A stretch of DNA of 64,000 bases from Verrucomicrobiota bacterium (GCA_021413925.1 JAIOPL010000006.1:62001-126000); one strand, 5' to 3'; positions 45,817 to 54,753 are shown, numbered from the stretch's first letter. Notes: generated by a model not told the origin, from the sequence alone. Made by a program: numbers and translations.

Positions 45817-46602
45817 AAAATCGAGAATCTCACCATCCTCGGGAATAAAAATGTCGGAGATGCGAGGCAGGAGTTCCTCCATCTTCGCATGAAGTTCCTC
45901 CCGATCATCTGCCACATCCTCCGAAAGATGGATCAGGCAGAGCGCATTTAGGTTGGCCTCGCGGAGAACCCCTACAAGTTCATTCTTGCTGACATGGGAG
46001 AGTTCGCAAACGAGGACATTCGCAGGCGTTGACACGAGTTCCACAAGATCGTCAGCAGATGAAAGATCACCACTAAAGATGGCCCGGAAATCACCAGCCA
46101 TGATCTCCAGTGAGTAGGAGTTGCACGGGAGCGCGGCATCCGCACCGGGAAGAGAACGGTAGCACTGCTCGAGATGACGATTGGAAAACGGCGTCACGGA
46201 GATGCTCCCATCGGCCAGCATCAGCGACTCCCGATCCTTCCATGCAAGCCAGACAGGCGGGAATCCCATCCCCTCCTCCGTGAGATAGAGGGCACTGATC
46301 CAGGCACGGATCGGGGCGATCATCTCCTCAGGAAGAGCGATCTCGAGAGGCTTCGTTCGTTCTAGGAGCATCGCCCCCTGAAGCAGGGAGGGCAGGCCTC
46401 CGATGTGATCGACATGGCCGTGAGTAATCAGGACGGCGTCTAGATCCCGAATCAAGGTTCCACGATCGCGCAGGGAATGGACGCACGGCTCGCCGGCATC
46501 GATAAGCAGATGTTTCCCCTCCAGGAGCAGAAGAGAACTGGCGAAAAAGCGGTCGGCCTGAGGAACGCCGGAACCTGTACCGAGAAAGCTGATGGATGGC
46601 AT
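45814..46602 (-). CDS. MBL-fold hydrolase
   Basis: 262-aa metallo-beta-lactamase-fold protein. Metal motif THGHVDHIGG (HxHxDH) at about residue 60, a later histidine in NRHLEQ, Asp in FSGDLSS and His in LIHLSEDV. N-terminal FLGTGSGVPQADR resembles RNase Z-like and phosphodiesterase MBL proteins, but the exosite arm of RNase Z is absent. Substrate unknown. Single gene. Confidence 0.82.
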   Translation of the reverse strand: MPSISFLGTGSGVPQADRFFASSLLLLEGKHLLIDAGEPCVHSLRDRGTLIRDLDAVLITHGHVDHIGGLPSLLQGAMLLERTKPLEIALPEEMIAPIRAWISALYLTEEGMGFPPVWLAWKDRESLMLADGSISVTPFSNRHLEQCYRSLPGADAALPCNSYSLEIMAGDFRAIFSGDLSSADDLVELVSTPANVLVCELSHVSKNELVGVLREANLNALCLIHLSEDVADDREELHAKMEELLPRISDIFIPEDGEILDF

Positions 46603-46677
46603 GTCTGGAGAAGGTTGTCCGACGTGACTGAAAAGCGAGTGTAAAGGGGCCTCTAGTAAAAAAACACTTTTTCCTCT

Positions 46678-46706
46678 TTGACACCTATCGCGTCACTCCC
46701 TACTCT
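46678..46706 (+). promoter_or_regulatory. Candidate promoter for rplM-rpsI
   Basis: TTGACA (46678-46683), 17-nt spacer, TACTCT (46701-46706) 24 nt ahead of the rplM ATG. Perfect -35, weak -10. Preceded by an A/T-rich stretch around 46655-46675 that might act as an UP-like element. Confidence 0.45.
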
Positions 46707-46729
46707 TCATCTCCTTTCCCGAAATCCGT

Positions 46730-47155
46730 ATGAAGACTTTTTCCGCTAAAGCCCCCGAGGTTAAACGCCAGTGGTGGGTGATCGATGCTAAGAACCAATA
46801 CCTCGGCCATGTTGCCGTGCAAGCCGCCAATCTGCTCCGCGGCAAGCATAAAGCGATCTGGACGCCCCATGTGGACACCGGCGATTTTGTCGTCGTGATC
46901 AATGCGGCTGAAATCCAAATCGGCGGCAAGAAAGAGACCCAGAAGAGCTACATGAGCTTCTCCGGATTCGTCGGGGGTCATAAGTCCGAGACCTTCCGCC
47001 AGCGCCGCGAGCGCCGCCCTGAACTTCTCATCGAGCGTGCAGTCAAGGGAATGATCCCACACAACCGTCTCGGAAGCACGGTCTACCGGAAACTGAAGGT
47101 TTACAAGGGTTCCGAACATCCTCACACAGCTCAGAATCCTCAGCCTGCCAAGTAA
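46730..47155 (+). CDS. rplM: 50S ribosomal protein L13
   Basis: 141 aa, standard bacterial L13. N-terminal KTFSAKAPEVKRQWWVIDAKNQYLGHVA, the AANLLRGKHKAIWTPHVDTGD core, and HNRLGSTVYRKLKVYKGSEHPHTAQNP at the C-terminus match the family. Followed 35 nt later by rpsI, the conserved rplM-rpsI pair. No Shine-Dalgarno before either. Confidence 0.97.
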   Translation: MKTFSAKAPEVKRQWWVIDAKNQYLGHVAVQAANLLRGKHKAIWTPHVDTGDFVVVINAAEIQIGGKKETQKSYMSFSGFVGGHKSETFRQRRERRPELLIERAVKGMIPHNRLGSTVYRKLKVYKGSEHPHTAQNPQPAK

Positions 47156-47190
47156 CTCCATTTTTCCAAAAAAAGATCTCTAAATATCTC

Positions 47191-47592
47191 ATGGCCACCG
47201 CTAAAACACCTACAACAGGTACGACTGGACGCCGCAAGACGGCTGTCGCCCGCATTAATATAGCTCCGGGTTCCGGCAAGATCAGCGTCAACGGCAAGAA
47301 CTTCGAGGATTACTTCACCACCATCTCGATGCAGAACACCGTCCTCAAGCCTCTTGAGGTCGTGAATGCGATCAAATCCTATGATGTCGAAGCAAAGACC
47401 TCCGGTGGTGGTCTTCAGGGTCAGGCTGGTGCACTCAGCCTTGCGATTGCCCGCGCTCTCAACGAATTCAACGAAGCCAACCGTCCTCTACTCAAAGCGG
47501 ATGGCCTCCTGACCCGCGACTCCCGCAGGCGTGAGCGTAAGAAGCCAGGCCGCCCTGGTGCCCGCAAGCGCTTCCAGTTCTCCAAGCGTTAA
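47191..47592 (+). CDS. rpsI: 30S ribosomal protein S9
   Basis: 133 aa. Signature GRRKTAVARINIAPGSGKISVNGK at the N-terminus, GGGLQGQAGALSLAIARAL in the middle and the basic tail ending RKFQ-like RKRFQFSKR, which enters the decoding region of the ribosome. N-terminal 12 residues are a short Thr/Lys-rich extension. Ends before a strong 14-bp terminator hairpin. Confidence 0.97.
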   Translation: MATAKTPTTGTTGRRKTAVARINIAPGSGKISVNGKNFEDYFTTISMQNTVLKPLEVVNAIKSYDVEAKTSGGGLQGQAGALSLAIARALNEFNEANRPLLKADGLLTRDSRRRERKKPGRPGARKRFQFSKR

Positions 47593-47632
47593 TTCGCCCA
47601 TTACTTTTGGCACGGTTTTTGTGCCACCTTTC

Positions 47633-47664
47633 AAGAAGAGCTTCCTGCAAAGGAAGCTCTTCTT
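47633..47664 (+). terminator. Intrinsic terminator after rpsI
   Basis: 14-bp perfect stem AAGAAGAGCTTCCT / AGGAAGCTCTTCTT with loop GCAA, then CTTTAT. A smaller GGCAC/GTGCC hairpin precedes it (47610-47625). Confidence 0.85.
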
Positions 47665-47700
47665 CTTTATAGCCCAGGCCTAGCAGACAATTCCCGAGAC

Positions 47701-48399
47701 ATGAAGCATCATCAGAACCACGTGATCCGTGCAGCATGGAAAGAATCCCTGACTGCACTCCGTGAAAATCTGATCCCCGGACTGCTCCTTCAACTCCTCA
47801 TGGCCTTCATGGCCGCAGCCTACTTCCTGAATCCCGACGCCAGAGCCGCCTTTGAAAAACTGACGCTTCTGCGCTCCCACTGGGGACTACTTTTTTCCTT
47901 TGTCGGCACCTCAGCGGCGTCGGCGGTCCTGCCCGAATTCCTGCGACTCCTTTTTCTGGGAAAACCCAGCACAAACTCTAGCACTCTTGGACAACGTCTT
48001 CTCTTCGCAGTTCCTTTCTGGGGACTCATCGGCATGCAGGTCGATCTTTTTTATCGTCTGCAATATGCTCTTTTCGGCCCTTCGGATACGGCCTTGGTGA
48101 TAACGAGAAAGGTCCTTGTCGATGCCTTTCTCTATTGTCCTCTTCTGGCGATTCCCCAGGCTGTCTGTGTCTTCCTCTGGAGAGATCACGGCTTCACTCT
48201 TCACGGATTCAGAGGCCATCATCCAGTGGCATTCTATGCTTTAAGGATTTTCCCTGTCCTGATGGCGAACTGGATGGTCTGGATTCCGCTTGTCACAATT
48301 ATCTACTCGCTGCCTGCAGCGCTCGGAATCCCGTTCTTTATCGTGGCTCAATCGTTCTGGGTCATGGTCTTCACAACCCTCTCAGAGAGGAAGAAATAG
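47701..48399 (+). CDS. Mpv17/PMP22-like membrane protein
   Basis: A 232-aa polytopic protein with about five hydrophobic segments. From residue 100 on it follows the Mpv17/PMP22 layout: PFWGLIGMQVDLFYRLQYALFG (GPxxHxWYxxL-like), a K-x-x-x-D helix VLVDAFLYCPLLAIPQ, and a C-terminal FPVLMANWMVWIPLVTIIYSL...FWVMVFTTLSERKK (compare ANWxxWP and final W). The family is mainly eukaryotic (mitochondrial/peroxisomal channels). Judged by eye only. Location between rpsI and uppP gives no functional hint. Confidence 0.6.
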   Translation: MKHHQNHVIRAAWKESLTALRENLIPGLLLQLLMAFMAAAYFLNPDARAAFEKLTLLRSHWGLLFSFVGTSAASAVLPEFLRLLFLGKPSTNSSTLGQRLLFAVPFWGLIGMQVDLFYRLQYALFGPSDTALVITRKVLVDAFLYCPLLAIPQAVCVFLWRDHGFTLHGFRGHHPVAFYALRIFPVLMANWMVWIPLVTIIYSLPAALGIPFFIVAQSFWVMVFTTLSERKK

Positions 48400-48475
48400 C
48401 CTCTCGTACTGCTTCGCACGATTGCCAACGGCTTCCCTTATCTCTTAATTACCCAACACCGACACAACACACACC

Positions 48476-49336
48476 ATGGAACCCAACCTTCTTCAGATTC
48501 TCTTTCTCGGCCTCGTACAGGGAGCAGCCGAACTCCTCCCGGTCTCGAGCTCAGCCCACGTGATTGTGGCTGAAAAGCTCATGGGATTGGATCCTTCGAG
48601 CCCAGCGATGACCTTCCTTCTTGTGATGCTTCACACCGGAACCATGGTCGCGGTCATCGCTTACTTCTGGAATGCCTGGAAGAGGACCTTCTTTGCTAGC
48701 GCCGCAAGTCTCCGGGAGACGGCAGTGAATGTCATCGTGGCTACCGTTGCGACCCTAGTCGTCGGTTTGGCTCTGAAGGTCCTTATCGAGAAGGTCTTCA
48801 TGCACGGCAGTAGCAAGGGCGAGATGGAAGATCTTTTCGGGCACCTTCCGCTAGTCGGCGGAGCACTCCTTACCGCAGGATTGCTGATCCTGGTAGCGGG
48901 ACATCTGCGCGGAAGTCAGGGCACCCGCTCACTGGGGATTCTCTCCTCGGTCTGGATCGGCATCTCGCAGGGCTTCTGCCTGCCGTTCCGTGGACTCTCA
49001 CGATCAGGCACCACTATCTCCGTGGGTATGCTTCAGGGCATCAACCGCCAACGCGTCGAGGAATTCAGCTTCGCCCTGGCGGTGATCATCACTCCACCCG
49101 CCGTGGCCAAGGAGCTCATGAGACTGCTCAAGTCCCATGCCGAGGCGGCCTCCCCACATCACCTTCTCCATCTGATCGGCCCAGGTCTCTTCGGCATGAT
49201 TGGTGCCTTTGTGGCGGGCCTGCTCGCTCTCCGGCTGCTCTCCTCCTGGTTGGAGAAAGGTCACTGGGCATGGTTCGGCTATTACTGCATCGCCTTCTCG
49301 GGCTTTGTTTTCTTTCTCGCCTCCCGCGGATACTAA
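48476..49336 (+). CDS. uppP: Undecaprenyl-diphosphate phosphatase
   Basis: BacA-type phosphatase recycling the lipid carrier of cell-wall synthesis. Both active motifs are present: GLVQGAAELLPVSSSAHVIV near the N-terminus and GISQGFCLPFRGLSRSGTTIS near residue 165; in most family members the latter reads PGxSRSG, here FRGLSRSG. 286 aa with about eight transmembrane helices. Gives bacitracin tolerance when overproduced in other bacteria. Followed directly by two small lipoproteins. Confidence 0.94.
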   Translation: MEPNLLQILFLGLVQGAAELLPVSSSAHVIVAEKLMGLDPSSPAMTFLLVMLHTGTMVAVIAYFWNAWKRTFFASAASLRETAVNVIVATVATLVVGLALKVLIEKVFMHGSSKGEMEDLFGHLPLVGGALLTAGLLILVAGHLRGSQGTRSLGILSSVWIGISQGFCLPFRGLSRSGTTISVGMLQGINRQRVEEFSFALAVIITPPAVAKELMRLLKSHAEAASPHHLLHLIGPGLFGMIGAFVAGLLALRLLSSWLEKGHWAWFGYYCIAFSGFVFFLASRGY

Positions 49337-49352
49337 CGATACATCACAACTC

Positions 49353-49751
49353 ATGAAGTTCTTCACCCTTCCCCTCTTATCTCTCCTATTGGCGGCTCTT
49401 GTCTTGTCCGGCTGCTCGTCAGGCCAGAACAAGGAGACACTGCTGAGTGCTGCCGGATTCCGCACGGTCGTGCCGACCACTCCCAAGCAGATCGCCCAAC
49501 TCAAGACCCTCCCCCAGCTGAAGGTCACCCCAGTCACAAAGAACGGAAAGACGGCTTTCCTGTTTGCGGATGCCTCTCGCAACACCCTCTTGATCGGAAA
49601 CCAAAAACAGTACACCGCTTATCAGCAGTATGCCCTCCAGTATAAAATGCAGCAGGACAAGGAGGCGACCGCCGCTCTCAATGCCGATGCCTCGCAGTGG
49701 GGCTGCTGGGGTGGGATGGATGGACCGTTCTGGGGACCGGGCTTCTATTAA
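49353..49751 (+). CDS. Small lipoprotein, paralog 1
   Basis: 132 aa. Signal peptide with lipobox LVLSGC (Cys about residue 20). The mature part: NKETLLSAAGFRTVVPTTPKQIAQLKTLP, then KNGKTAFLFADASRNTLLIGNQKQYTAYQQY, and a Trp/Gly-rich end (WGCWGGMDGPFWGPGFY). Closely similar to the next gene (shared AAGF...TP.Q...L, FAD...TLL.GN..QY.AY). Function unknown. 17 nt downstream of uppP. Confidence 0.78.
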   Translation: MKFFTLPLLSLLLAALVLSGCSSGQNKETLLSAAGFRTVVPTTPKQIAQLKTLPQLKVTPVTKNGKTAFLFADASRNTLLIGNQKQYTAYQQYALQYKMQQDKEATAALNADASQWGCWGGMDGPFWGPGFY

Positions 49752-49778
49752 TCGTTACAAGTCCCCATCTTGGACCCA

Positions 49779-50183
49779 ATGTTCGTGAAGCACTCAGCGA
49801 TCCTACTTCTCTGTATGGCCGGACTGGTGGCCTGCTCGAATCTGAGCGATAAAAGGACCCTCTTGGCCGCTGCAGGATTCAAGACGATTCCAGCGACGAC
49901 TCCAGCTCAGTTAGCAAAGCTCAATTCCCTGAAATCCGGGAAAGTGGTTCCCTTGGTTGGCAAGAAAGGAACTGTTTATGTCTTCGCTGATACGGCGCGT
50001 AAGACTCTTTTGGCAGGGAATTCATCCCAATATGAGGCATACCGCAAGCTGAAAGTAAGTCAGCAGAAAATCGATGCGAAGCTCTTGGATGCCCAGGTCA
50101 ACATGGATGATAGCGACTGGAACGCTTGGGGACCAGCGCTTGGCTATGGTAACGGTTGGACCGTGGCTTCCGATCCTCTCTAA
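49779..50183 (+). CDS. Small lipoprotein, paralog 2
   Basis: 134 aa from ATG 49779; lipobox LVAC. Same architecture as its neighbour: KRTLLAAAGFKTIPATTPAQLAKLNSL, GTVYVFADTARKTLLAGNSSQYEAYRKL, and a W/G-rich end (DWNAWGPALGYGNGW). By eye roughly 35-40 % identity, so an old tandem duplication. Function unknown; outer-membrane localisation likely since no Asp follows the lipobox Cys (Ser-Asn instead). Confidence 0.78.
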   Translation: MFVKHSAILLLCMAGLVACSNLSDKRTLLAAAGFKTIPATTPAQLAKLNSLKSGKVVPLVGKKGTVYVFADTARKTLLAGNSSQYEAYRKLKVSQQKIDAKLLDAQVNMDDSDWNAWGPALGYGNGWTVASDPL

Positions 50184-50272
50184 TTAGTCAAACTGACGCC
50201 CGCCCCCACATTCTCTCCCCTTCTCATGATAGCTCATGAGTAATGGCAAAAGAGAGAACCTATTAAGCCAAA

Positions 50273-50830
50273 CTACTCGCTAGGAGTAAACTGGGTGATC
50301 TTTGTACCCTGAATGCCCAGTCCGGCCATCAACCCCTTCTGGCCGAAGAAGAAGGCGAAAATTCCCTTCTGCATGGTGGTGGTGGACATAGAAGAAGTGA
50401 ATCCCTCATCGGCAACGACCAGTGATGGAGCGCCACCAAGCTCAAATCCTCCGCTCTTGTTAAGATAATGAAGGGAGTGTTCGTCCATGAAGAAGAGGGC
50501 GTAGGAAAACTTCTGGATGCCCGCCTGCAGTCCATAGGAGACGGCCGACGTATTGAAGTATCCGGCGACATGACCATCCTTGAAAAGAACTCCGTTGCCA
50601 GTCTGCGCCCCGCCGATGAATCCTGCCTTGTAAACAGCGGGAAAAATTAAGACCGCAATCGATTTCTCGCTGATCGCCCGGGCCCCGGGGTTATTCCTGT
50701 AAAGTCTGTGGAGTGCTTTCTCCGACTGATACCTGAGTTCCGAAGCCGTCTCGGCCTTGGCTTGAGGAATCAGCAGCAGGGTGGCGACGACAGCTAAGGC
50801 GGCAATGAAACTGAGATGAAGTGTCTTCAT
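50273..50830 (-). CDS. SYLF (YSC84-like) domain exported protein
   Basis: 185 aa with signal peptide (HLSFIAALAVVATLLLIPQAKA). The SYLF/YSC84 domain follows: ARAISEKSIAVLIFPAVYKAGFIGGAQTGNGVLF, YGLQAGIQKFSYALFFMDEH, ending KGLMAGLGIQGTKITQ. SYLF domains bind phosphoinositides or lipids. Bacterial members are exported and unstudied in most cases. Downstream of the DUF4174 gene, same strand. Confidence 0.85.
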   Translation of the reverse strand: MKTLHLSFIAALAVVATLLLIPQAKAETASELRYQSEKALHRLYRNNPGARAISEKSIAVLIFPAVYKAGFIGGAQTGNGVLFKDGHVAGYFNTSAVSYGLQAGIQKFSYALFFMDEHSLHYLNKSGGFELGGAPSLVVADEGFTSSMSTTTMQKGIFAFFFGQKGLMAGLGIQGTKITQFTPSE

Positions 50831-50864
50831 GGATGATATTGGTATAGGGTTATAGAAAATTCAA

Positions 50865-51380
50865 TCAGCGCCGGAGTTGCATCTGGACCTCGGCATTGTT
50901 CATGGAGAGATCAAGGATGCGCTGGCCCGGCAGCGTCTTGGTGCTGAGGCAATCGAGGTTCCCGTCACGACCAATAACAATAACGGCAAATCCTTTGGTC
51001 ACATCATAAACGGACGCCACGGCCGCAGGGTCATCCACAAGAATGAACGGGATATTGGAGGGGATGCGCCCTCCCTCCGAGGTAAAAGCGGCAAAGAAAA
51101 GCATCCCTTGGGAAGCAAGGCGCTCGTAGCGGCCCTTGAGTTCCTTCATCTGGGAACGGAAAGCTCGGTCCTTGGGCGAAGATGCAATGAGCAGAACGAC
51201 AGGTTTACCCTTGAGTGAGGCAAGCGTGATCTTGCGACCGGCCGATGCACCTCCGGTAAAACCCGGTGCGGCGTTGACCACCAGAGAATCCTTCGCGAGC
51301 AGCTTTATCCCATTTGCTTCCAGGATCAGCGATGTGATCAGGAAGAGAACGATACTCCTGAAACGTGCGGCACTCTTCAT
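50865..51380 (-). CDS. DUF4174-like thioredoxin-fold exported protein
   Basis: 171 aa with N-terminal hydrophobic signal (SIVLFLITSLILEANG). The body reads LASLKGKPVVLLIASSPKDRAFRSQMKELKGRYERLASQGMLFFAAF, a thioredoxin-like pattern with no CxxC, as in DUF4174. KGFAVIVIGRDGNLDCLSTKTLPGQRILDLSMN at the end resembles the family's Asp-phosphate-like loop. Function unknown. Confidence 0.7.
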   Translation of the reverse strand: MKSAARFRSIVLFLITSLILEANGIKLLAKDSLVVNAAPGFTGGASAGRKITLASLKGKPVVLLIASSPKDRAFRSQMKELKGRYERLASQGMLFFAAFTSEGGRIPSNIPFILVDDPAAVASVYDVTKGFAVIVIGRDGNLDCLSTKTLPGQRILDLSMNNAEVQMQLRR

Positions 51381-51418
51381 GAAGGATCGGCAGCTAGTAA
51401 AGTAAAACCCGTGACGAC

Positions 51419-51979
51419 TTAGACAGTCATGAGCTCGGCTTCCTTGTGGGAGACGTGCTTGTCAATCGACTCGACCTGCTTGTCGGTGAGCTTCTGGATC
51501 TCCTTCTCGGAGCGCTCAAGATCATCCTCGGTGATGACTCCCTCCTTCTGAAGTTTTTTTGCACCCTCCATCGCCTCACGGCGGCAAGCACGCACACGGA
51601 CACGCGTCTCTTCGGCGATCTTGTTAATGGTCTTCACAAGATCCTTCCGACGCTCCTCGGAAAGCTCGGGAATGCGCAGGCGGATGAGCTTTCCGTCGAC
51701 TGCGGGATTAATGCCGATCTTGCTTTCCTGGAGGGCCCGCTCGATATCCTGGACGGTTCCAGCATCGAAGGGCTGGATCACGAGTAACCTGGGCTCGGGA
51801 GAGGTAATGAGGGCAAGTTGCTTCAGCTTCATGCTGCTGCCGTAGGCTGTGACATCGATGTTCTCAACAAGGGCCGGTGAGGCCTTTCCGGTGCGGATCG
51901 CATTGAACTCATGCATCATGAATTCTCCGGCTTTCTCCATGCCGGCTTCGGCTTCAAAAAGGACTTCTTCTGCGCTCAT
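51419..51979 (-). CDS. frr: Ribosome recycling factor
   Basis: Splits post-termination ribosomes with EF-G. 186 aa, with EFNAIRTGKASPALVENIDVTAYGSSMKLKQLA, ERALQESKIGINPAVDGKLIRLRIPELSEERRKDLVK and the C-terminal helix DKHVSHKEAELMTV. Directly downstream of pyrH (39-nt gap), the conserved pyrH-frr order. Confidence 0.97.
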   Translation of the reverse strand: MSAEEVLFEAEAGMEKAGEFMMHEFNAIRTGKASPALVENIDVTAYGSSMKLKQLALITSPEPRLLVIQPFDAGTVQDIERALQESKIGINPAVDGKLIRLRIPELSEERRKDLVKTINKIAEETRVRVRACRREAMEGAKKLQKEGVITEDDLERSEKEIQKLTDKQVESIDKHVSHKEAELMTV

Positions 51980-52018
51980 AGTCTGTGGTGTGGTGAAGGG
52001 TGAATTAGGGAAATTTCC

Positions 52019-52768
52019 CTAGAGGGCTGGCGTGGTATCCGACACGAGGGTTCCGATAGCTTCGCCGCGTACAGCACGCAGGATATTCGCGGGATCGGAC
52101 ATGTCAAAAACGATGATCGGCATGGCATTGTCCATGCAGAGGGAAAAAGCCGTCGAGTCCATCACCTCCAGGCGGCGACTCAAGGCTTCCGAGTAAGTCA
52201 GGGTATCGAAACGCTTCGCCTCAGGGTTCTTCATGGGATCGGAGTCGTAGATTCCGTCAACCTTGGTTGCCTTGAGGATGATATCGGCACCGATCTCATT
52301 GGCACGGAGCGCGGCGGTCGTGTCGGTCGAGAAGAAAGGATTGCCGGTACCCGCGACGAAAATAACGATGTGGCCGTTCTCCAGATGGCGGATAGCCCGG
52401 CGAACAATGAAGGGTTCCGCAACGTTGTTCATCTGGATGGCGGTCTGGACGCGCGTGGAATGGCCCAGATCCTCCAGGGCACTCATCAGCGCCATCCCAT
52501 TGATCACCGTGGCAAGCATCCCCATGTAATCCGCCGTGGCACGATTCATCCCCCGATGGCTTGCAGCGAGTCCGCGCCAGATGTTCCCTCCCCCAACGAC
52601 AACAGCAACCTCCACACCCATCTTGCTGACCTCGGCAATGGAGGCCGCCACTTTCTGCACGATCTGGGGCGAGACGCTGTCAGAACTCCCCTTCTCCTTC
52701 AGTGCCTCACCACTGATCTTGAGGACGATGCGGCTGTATTTCGGCGAAGACGACAAGGTATCGGACAT
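52019..52768 (-). CDS. pyrH: Uridylate kinase
   Basis: Phosphorylates UMP, bacterial amino-acid-kinase-fold type. [18 protein letters not shown] at the N-terminus, [74 protein letters not shown] and [22 protein letters not shown] are all family signatures. 249 aa. In operon with fmt upstream and frr downstream. Confidence 0.96.
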   Translation of the reverse strand: MSDTLSSSPKYSRIVLKISGEALKEKGSSDSVSPQIVQKVAASIAEVSKMGVEVAVVVGGGNIWRGLAASHRGMNRATADYMGMLATVINGMALMSALEDLGHSTRVQTAIQMNNVAEPFIVRRAIRHLENGHIVIFVAGTGNPFFSTDTTAALRANEIGADIILKATKVDGIYDSDPMKNPEAKRFDTLTYSEALSRRLEVMDSTAFSLCMDNAMPIIVFDMSDPANILRAVRGEAIGTLVSDTTPAL

Positions 52769-52842
52769 GAGGACAAATCAAACCGCAGGAGAGGCCCGAG
52801 GCAAAGTCAAATCGGCACCATCAAATCCTTCCAACCATGCCT

Positions 52843-53778
52843 TTACGGGCCAGTTTTCAGCGCTCGACCGCGCGCAAAGGCGGCCGAATGCATCCGTGCC
52901 TTTCCCTCGGGCTGGATCATTCGAAGCAGAAGCCCCCCCTCACCGCAGGCGACAAGCACTCCTCGTTCATCGACCCGGAGAATGCTGCCCGGCTTTCCCG
53001 AGGCCTTCCGGGCAAGGATTGCCGAATGAATCTTGAGAGAAATCACCTCTCCAGTGGCCGCATGAAGAGTCGCGACGGCAGCAGGCCTCGGTTGAAGGGA
53101 GCGGATTTTCTGTTCGAGCCCGACTGCGGGTTGACTCCAGTCGATCAATGACTCTTCCCTTCCGATTTTACCGGTGACGGTAGCCAGTGCATGATCCTGC
53201 TGGAAACGCGGAGCATTCCCATGGGAGAGAAGTTCCAGAGCCTCGGACAGGGCAAGCGGGGCCAAATTGGCAAGTTTTTCCGAAAGCGAACCGGCAGTCT
53301 CGCGTCTCGCGAGAGTAATGCTTTTTTCAAGAATGACATCGCCGGTGTCGAGTCCCTCGGCCATATGCATGATGGTGACGCCGCTTGTCCGGTCTCCCGA
53401 GGCAATGGCTGCCTGGATCGGGGAGGCTCCACGATGGCGCGGAAGCACCGAGGCATGGATATTCAGGCAGGCAAGGGAAGGCGCCTCGAGAAGCTCCTTG
53501 GGTAGGATCCGTCCGTAAGCCATCGTGACCATCACTTCCGGGGCAAGTTGCCGAACCCAGGAAATGGCCTCGGGAAGTCGTGGGGATTCCGGTTGGAGCA
53601 TCGGAATTTTGGGAGCCAGTTTGAGTATCTCCTCCTTGATCGCGGGAGCCTTGAGTTCGCGGTGTCGCCCGGCCGGGCGGTCTGGCTGAGTCAGGACGCC
53701 TACCAAGGTGTGGTGAGCCATCAGATAGTTCAGGGTCGGAATCCCGATATCCCCAGTGCCGGCGAAAAGTACGCGCAT
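52843..53778 (-). CDS. fmt: Methionyl-tRNA formyltransferase
   Basis: Formylates initiator Met-tRNA. N-terminal FAGTGDIGIPTLNYLMAHH, the catalytic ASVLPRHRGASPIQAAIASGD (Asn/His loop with NIHASVLP), and the IMHMAEGLDTGDVI signature; C-terminal OB-like domain from about residue 205. 311 aa. No adjacent def gene. In the minus-strand run from adk to frr. Confidence 0.95.
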   Translation of the reverse strand: MRVLFAGTGDIGIPTLNYLMAHHTLVGVLTQPDRPAGRHRELKAPAIKEEILKLAPKIPMLQPESPRLPEAISWVRQLAPEVMVTMAYGRILPKELLEAPSLACLNIHASVLPRHRGASPIQAAIASGDRTSGVTIMHMAEGLDTGDVILEKSITLARRETAGSLSEKLANLAPLALSEALELLSHGNAPRFQQDHALATVTGKIGREESLIDWSQPAVGLEQKIRSLQPRPAAVATLHAATGEVISLKIHSAILARKASGKPGSILRVDERGVLVACGEGGLLLRMIQPEGKARMHSAAFARGRALKTGP

Positions 53779-53799
53779 TCGTATGGGGCAATCAGGCCT

Positions 53800-54048
53800 T
53801 TAGTACCCGAAGGAAGACGGGATTCCTGAGTTACGGCGGCCTTTCATCGCTGTCTTGGACACCTTAGACATTCTAAGATCTCCCGCACTTACCTCACGGC
53901 TGCCAAGTGATGCCGAGCACCCGGTGCAGAGATAGTCGTAGATCTCCTTGTCCGGTAGAACCAGCAAGAGCATTTCCCTCACCGGCATCGCCTTGGCGCA
54001 TTTATTGCAATAGAGCGAGGAGGCCCGCAGGTTCTCGAACTGGCTCAT
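53800..54048 (-). CDS. Small zinc-ribbon-like protein, unknown
   Basis: 82 aa. Two cysteine pairs, LYCNKCAKAMP and YLCTGCSASLG, suggest a zinc ribbon. The rest is basic and low complexity (KVSKTAMKGRRNSGIPSSFGY). I do not recognise a family. Located 19 nt after adk's stop and 21 nt before fmt's start on the same strand, so part of the operon. Confidence 0.6.
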   Translation of the reverse strand: MSQFENLRASSLYCNKCAKAMPVREMLLLVLPDKEIYDYLCTGCSASLGSREVSAGDLRMSKVSKTAMKGRRNSGIPSSFGY

Positions 54049-54067
54049 GAACCTGTGATCTGACTAC

Positions 54068-54685
54068 CTATCGGGGAGTCAGAGTGGAACTCTCGGCAGA
54101 TGTTTCCTCCAGGAGTCCTTCCAAAACCTTGTGGAGCACTTCCAGCGGCGTCATCGAGGCATCAATATCATGACGCTTCACCGACGAGTAGTGGCTCAGC
54201 ATCGGCTTGGACTCGGAATCATAGGTGCCAAGACGGTTGCGGATGACCTCCTCGTTGGCGTCGTCAAGTCGGTTATCGCGCAGCGCACGCTTCTTGAGAC
54301 GGGCAACCAGCTTATCCCGATCGGGACAGGAAAGATGAAAGACCCTGCGGACCTCGATATGAGTCTCCATGAGCACGGCTTGGGCGACATTACGCGGAAT
54401 TCCGTCCAGGATGAGGTGATCGCGCTCAGGTTTGAACTTTCCGGATTCCACAGTCTTGCGGATCGACTCATGCCAGAGCCTGACGGTCATCTCATCGGGA
54501 ACAAGCTCTCCCTTGCTGGAGTACTCAAGGAACTGGGCGCCTAGTTCACTAGTGGGATCGAGCGACCGGAAGACATCGCCGCAAGCGAAGTGGTAGAAGC
54601 CGGGTATCTTACCAAGGATCTTGCCTTGGGTTCCCTTGCCGCTTCCAGGAGCGCCAAAAATCAGGATAGTGCGGTAACGTGACAT
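54068..54685 (-). CDS. Adenylate kinase family protein
   Basis: Nucleoside monophosphate kinase. From ATG 54685: MSRYRTILIFGAPGSGKGTQ (Walker A), GFYHFACGDVFRSLD, LILDGIPRNVAQAVL and the RLKKRALRDNRLDDANEEVIRNRL lid region. The 205 aa lacks the zinc-type long LID insertion. Similar to Adk but with reduced DGFPR (here DGIPR) and a shorter lid; UMP/CMP kinase-like specificity cannot be excluded. Upstream codons in the same frame are ignored as the ATG fits the P-loop. Confidence 0.85.
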   Translation of the reverse strand: MSRYRTILIFGAPGSGKGTQGKILGKIPGFYHFACGDVFRSLDPTSELGAQFLEYSSKGELVPDEMTVRLWHESIRKTVESGKFKPERDHLILDGIPRNVAQAVLMETHIEVRRVFHLSCPDRDKLVARLKKRALRDNRLDDANEEVIRNRLGTYDSESKPMLSHYSSVKRHDIDASMTPLEVLHKVLEGLLEETSAESSTLTPR

Positions 54686-54753
54686 AATACTTATCAGAGC
54701 GATTCTAGGGCAGCGTTCATGGAAAATCAACGGCCCAATGCACGGAGAGCGCG

